Of a stretch of DNA of 6,914 nucleotides, positions 5,505 through 6,914 are shown piece by piece. Source of the stretch: CAYQAJ01 sp964415245. GTDB lineage: Bacteria; Planctomycetota; Planctomycetia; Pirellulales; Pirellulaceae. Under the pieces are notes generated by a model, which was not told the DNA's origin, ran no database searches, and saw nothing but the letters and a program-made list of their open reading frames with translations. The translations under genes and the position numbers were made by a program. Every line of letters begins with the position of its first letter. The first letter of the stretch is position 1. The DNA is taken from NCBI GenBank assembly GCA_964415245.1, contig CAYQAJ010000273.1, positions 1-6,914 on the forward strand, in the 5' to 3' direction.

Positions 5505-6914
5505 ATGAACGTTCGCCAATCGAGCGCTTGGCTTTGGGCTTTGGTGCTTTGTGCGATGCTGGCGGCGACACAGGCGCTGCTGCGACCGGCAACGGCCGAC
5601 GACCCGGCCAGCGACCCTGCCCCCGCGGCAACCGAACCCGCCAGCACACAGCCCAATGCGGCGCCGGCCGAGTCGGAAACGCAGCCGGCTGACGAGAGCG
5701 CTCCGGCCGACGAGACGGAACCCGCCGAAGATGCCAAGCCGGAGGACGGCGAAGCGAACAACGCGACCGGCGAAAAGCCGAGCGACGCGGCACAAGAGCT
5801 GAGCGACGAGGAATACTACGAGCTGTTGCGGCTGTTTGCCGACACGCTCGATCAGGTCGACCGCAACTACGTGAACAAGGTGAGCCGCCGCGAGCTGATC
5901 GAGGCCGCCATCAACGGCATGGTCTCGAAGCTCGATCAGTATTCCGACTACATTCCGCCCGAGGAGATCGATCGCTTCAAGGGGAGCGTGGAAGGCGAGT
6001 TCGGCGGTATCGGCATTCAGGTCTCCGTCGAGGGGGGCGAAGTGACGATCATCAGCCCCATCCTGGGGTCGCCCGCGTATCGCGCCGGGCTGGCGGCAGG
6101 GGACAAGATCGTGGAGATCGCCGGCGAGCCCACCAAGGGCATTACGCTGGACGAGGCGGTCAAGCTGATGAAGGGCGACGTGGGAACCGACGTCGAAATC
6201 GCCGTGCGGCACACCAACGGTGAAAACGAGAAATTCACCATCCAGCGCGAGATTGTGCGCGTGCAGACGGTGCTGGGCGACCAACACGCCCCCGACGACG
6301 CCTGGAACTATATGTACGACGACGAGAAGAAGATCGCCTACATCCGTATTACGTCGTTCGCCCGGCACACCACCGACGAGCTTACCGAGGCGCTGAAGAA
6401 GGCTTCCGATCAAGGGGTGAAAGGTCTGGTGCTCGACTTGCGGTTCAATCCGGGGGGATTGCTTCAGTCGGCTATCGAAATAAGCGATCTATTCGTCGCC
6501 GATGGCCCCATCGTAAGCACGTCGGGCCGGAACGTACCCGCGCACAGTTGGAGCGCCCGCAAGGACGGCAAATACGAGGATTTCCCCATGGTCGTGCTGG
6601 TGAACCGGTTCAGCGCCAGCGCCAGCGAGATCGTTTCGGCGTGCCTGCAGGATCATGAGCGGGCGAAGGTGATCGGCGAGCGGACGTGGGGCAAGGCCAG
6701 CGTGCAGAACATCATCGACCTGGAAGGGGGCAAGAGCGCCCTGAAGCTGACCACCGCCGGCTACCGACGGCCCAGCGGCAAGAACATCGATCGGCACGCG
6801 GCCGAAGGGACGGACGAATGGGGCGTGCGGCCCGACGAAGGGTTTGAGGTCAAGATGTCCGACGAGGAGGTCGGCCAGTATCTCCTCTTCCGCCGGTACC
6901 GCGACGTGGTGCGC
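5505..6914 (+). CDS. ctpA: Carboxyl-terminal processing protease CtpA, S41 family (partial, C-terminus beyond right edge)
   Basis: The frame runs 470 residues from ATG 5505 to the window edge without a stop; GGAGA (5494-5498) six bases upstream is a good ribosome binding site. The N-terminus is a signal peptide: NVRQSS, then hydrophobic WLWALVLCAMLAA, with cleavage probably after ATA (29-31). An unusual Pro/Ala/Glu/Asp-rich linker (about 32-98) follows. Next come the helical SDEEYYELLRLFADTLDQV region (100-118) and a PDZ domain (about 165-236, from GEFGGIGIQV). The S41 protease core has DLRFNPGGLL (311-320), SASASEIV (370-377) and GERTWGKASVQ (391-401). S372 and K397 lie 25 residues apart, the spacing of the Ser/Lys dyad known in this family, so the enzyme should be active. 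It cleaves the C-termini of envelope proteins, using the PDZ domain to recognise substrate tails, and acts outside the cytoplasmic membrane. It has its own promoter (5319-5348). The specific substrates cannot be told from the sequence. Confidence 0.94.
   Translation, partial: MNVRQSSAWLWALVLCAMLAATQALLRPATADDPASDPAPAATEPASTQPNAAPAESETQPADESAPADETEPAEDAKPEDGEANNATGEKPSDAAQELSDEEYYELLRLFADTLDQVDRNYVNKVSRRELIEAAINGMVSKLDQYSDYIPPEEIDRFKGSVEGEFGGIGIQVSVEGGEVTIISPILGSPAYRAGLAAGDKIVEIAGEPTKGITLDEAVKLMKGDVGTDVEIAVRHTNGENEKFTIQREIVRVQTVLGDQHAPDDAWNYMYDDEKKIAYIRITSFARHTTDELTEALKKASDQGVKGLVLDLRFNPGGLLQSAIEISDLFVADGPIVSTSGRNVPAHSWSARKDGKYEDFPMVVLVNRFSASASEIVSACLQDHERAKVIGERTWGKASVQNIIDLEGGKSALKLTTAGYRRPSGKNIDRHAAEGTDEWGVRPDEGFEVKMSDEEVGQYLLFRRYRDVVR

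Noticed and set aside
5460..6413. 317-aa minus-strand frame opposite ctpA
   Set aside because: Valine/leucine/glycine-rich complement of the GC-rich ctpA codons; the plus strand carries PDZ and catalytic motifs.

Overview
The window is GC-rich bacterial DNA, most likely from a planctomycete of the Pirellulales type. The grounds are a DUF1207 beta-barrel protein, a small protein/nucleotidyltransferase pair of a kind I associate with planctomycete genomes, GTG starts, weak or absent Shine-Dalgarno sequences, and several GC-rich palindromic intergenic repeats. The taxonomic call is inference from gene content. A run of exactly 100 N (2356-2455) shows that this is a draft scaffold; sequence on either side of it is not proven contiguous.

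Layout. (1) 1-1030, minus strand: the N-terminal 343 residues of a GlcD-type FAD-linked 2-hydroxyacid oxidase, running off the left edge. (2) 1031-1299: divergent intergenic region. (3) 1300-2210, plus strand: an 84-aa protein of unknown function, then a 188-aa AbiEii-like nucleotidyltransferase-fold protein, which together look like a small toxin-antitoxin-like cassette. A palindromic repeat lies between the two genes, and a decayed cluster of the same repeat follows them and runs into the N gap. (4) 2456-3652, minus strand: LhgO, an L-2-hydroxyglutarate oxidase, whose stop codon lies exactly at the gap edge. (5) 3653-3933: divergent intergenic region. (6) 3934-5040, plus strand: a secreted DUF1207 protein, probably an outer-membrane beta-barrel. 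(7) 5041-5504: two terminator-like hairpins, a tandem repeat, a promoter with a perfect TATAAT, and a leader of about 150 nt that may fold. (8) 5505-6914, plus strand: a CtpA-type S41 protease with signal peptide, long acidic linker, PDZ domain and complete Ser/Lys dyad, cut by the right edge.

How the genes fit together. The two minus-strand flavoenzymes oxidise 2-hydroxyacids of (probably) opposite stereochemistry to 2-oxoacids and could be metabolically related, but the plus-strand cassette and the gap separate them. The DUF1207 protein and CtpA both act in the cell envelope but are separated by terminators and a dedicated promoter, so they are probably separate transcription units. The least ordinary part is 1300-2355: an uncharacterised two-gene cassette bracketed by a palindromic repeat family.
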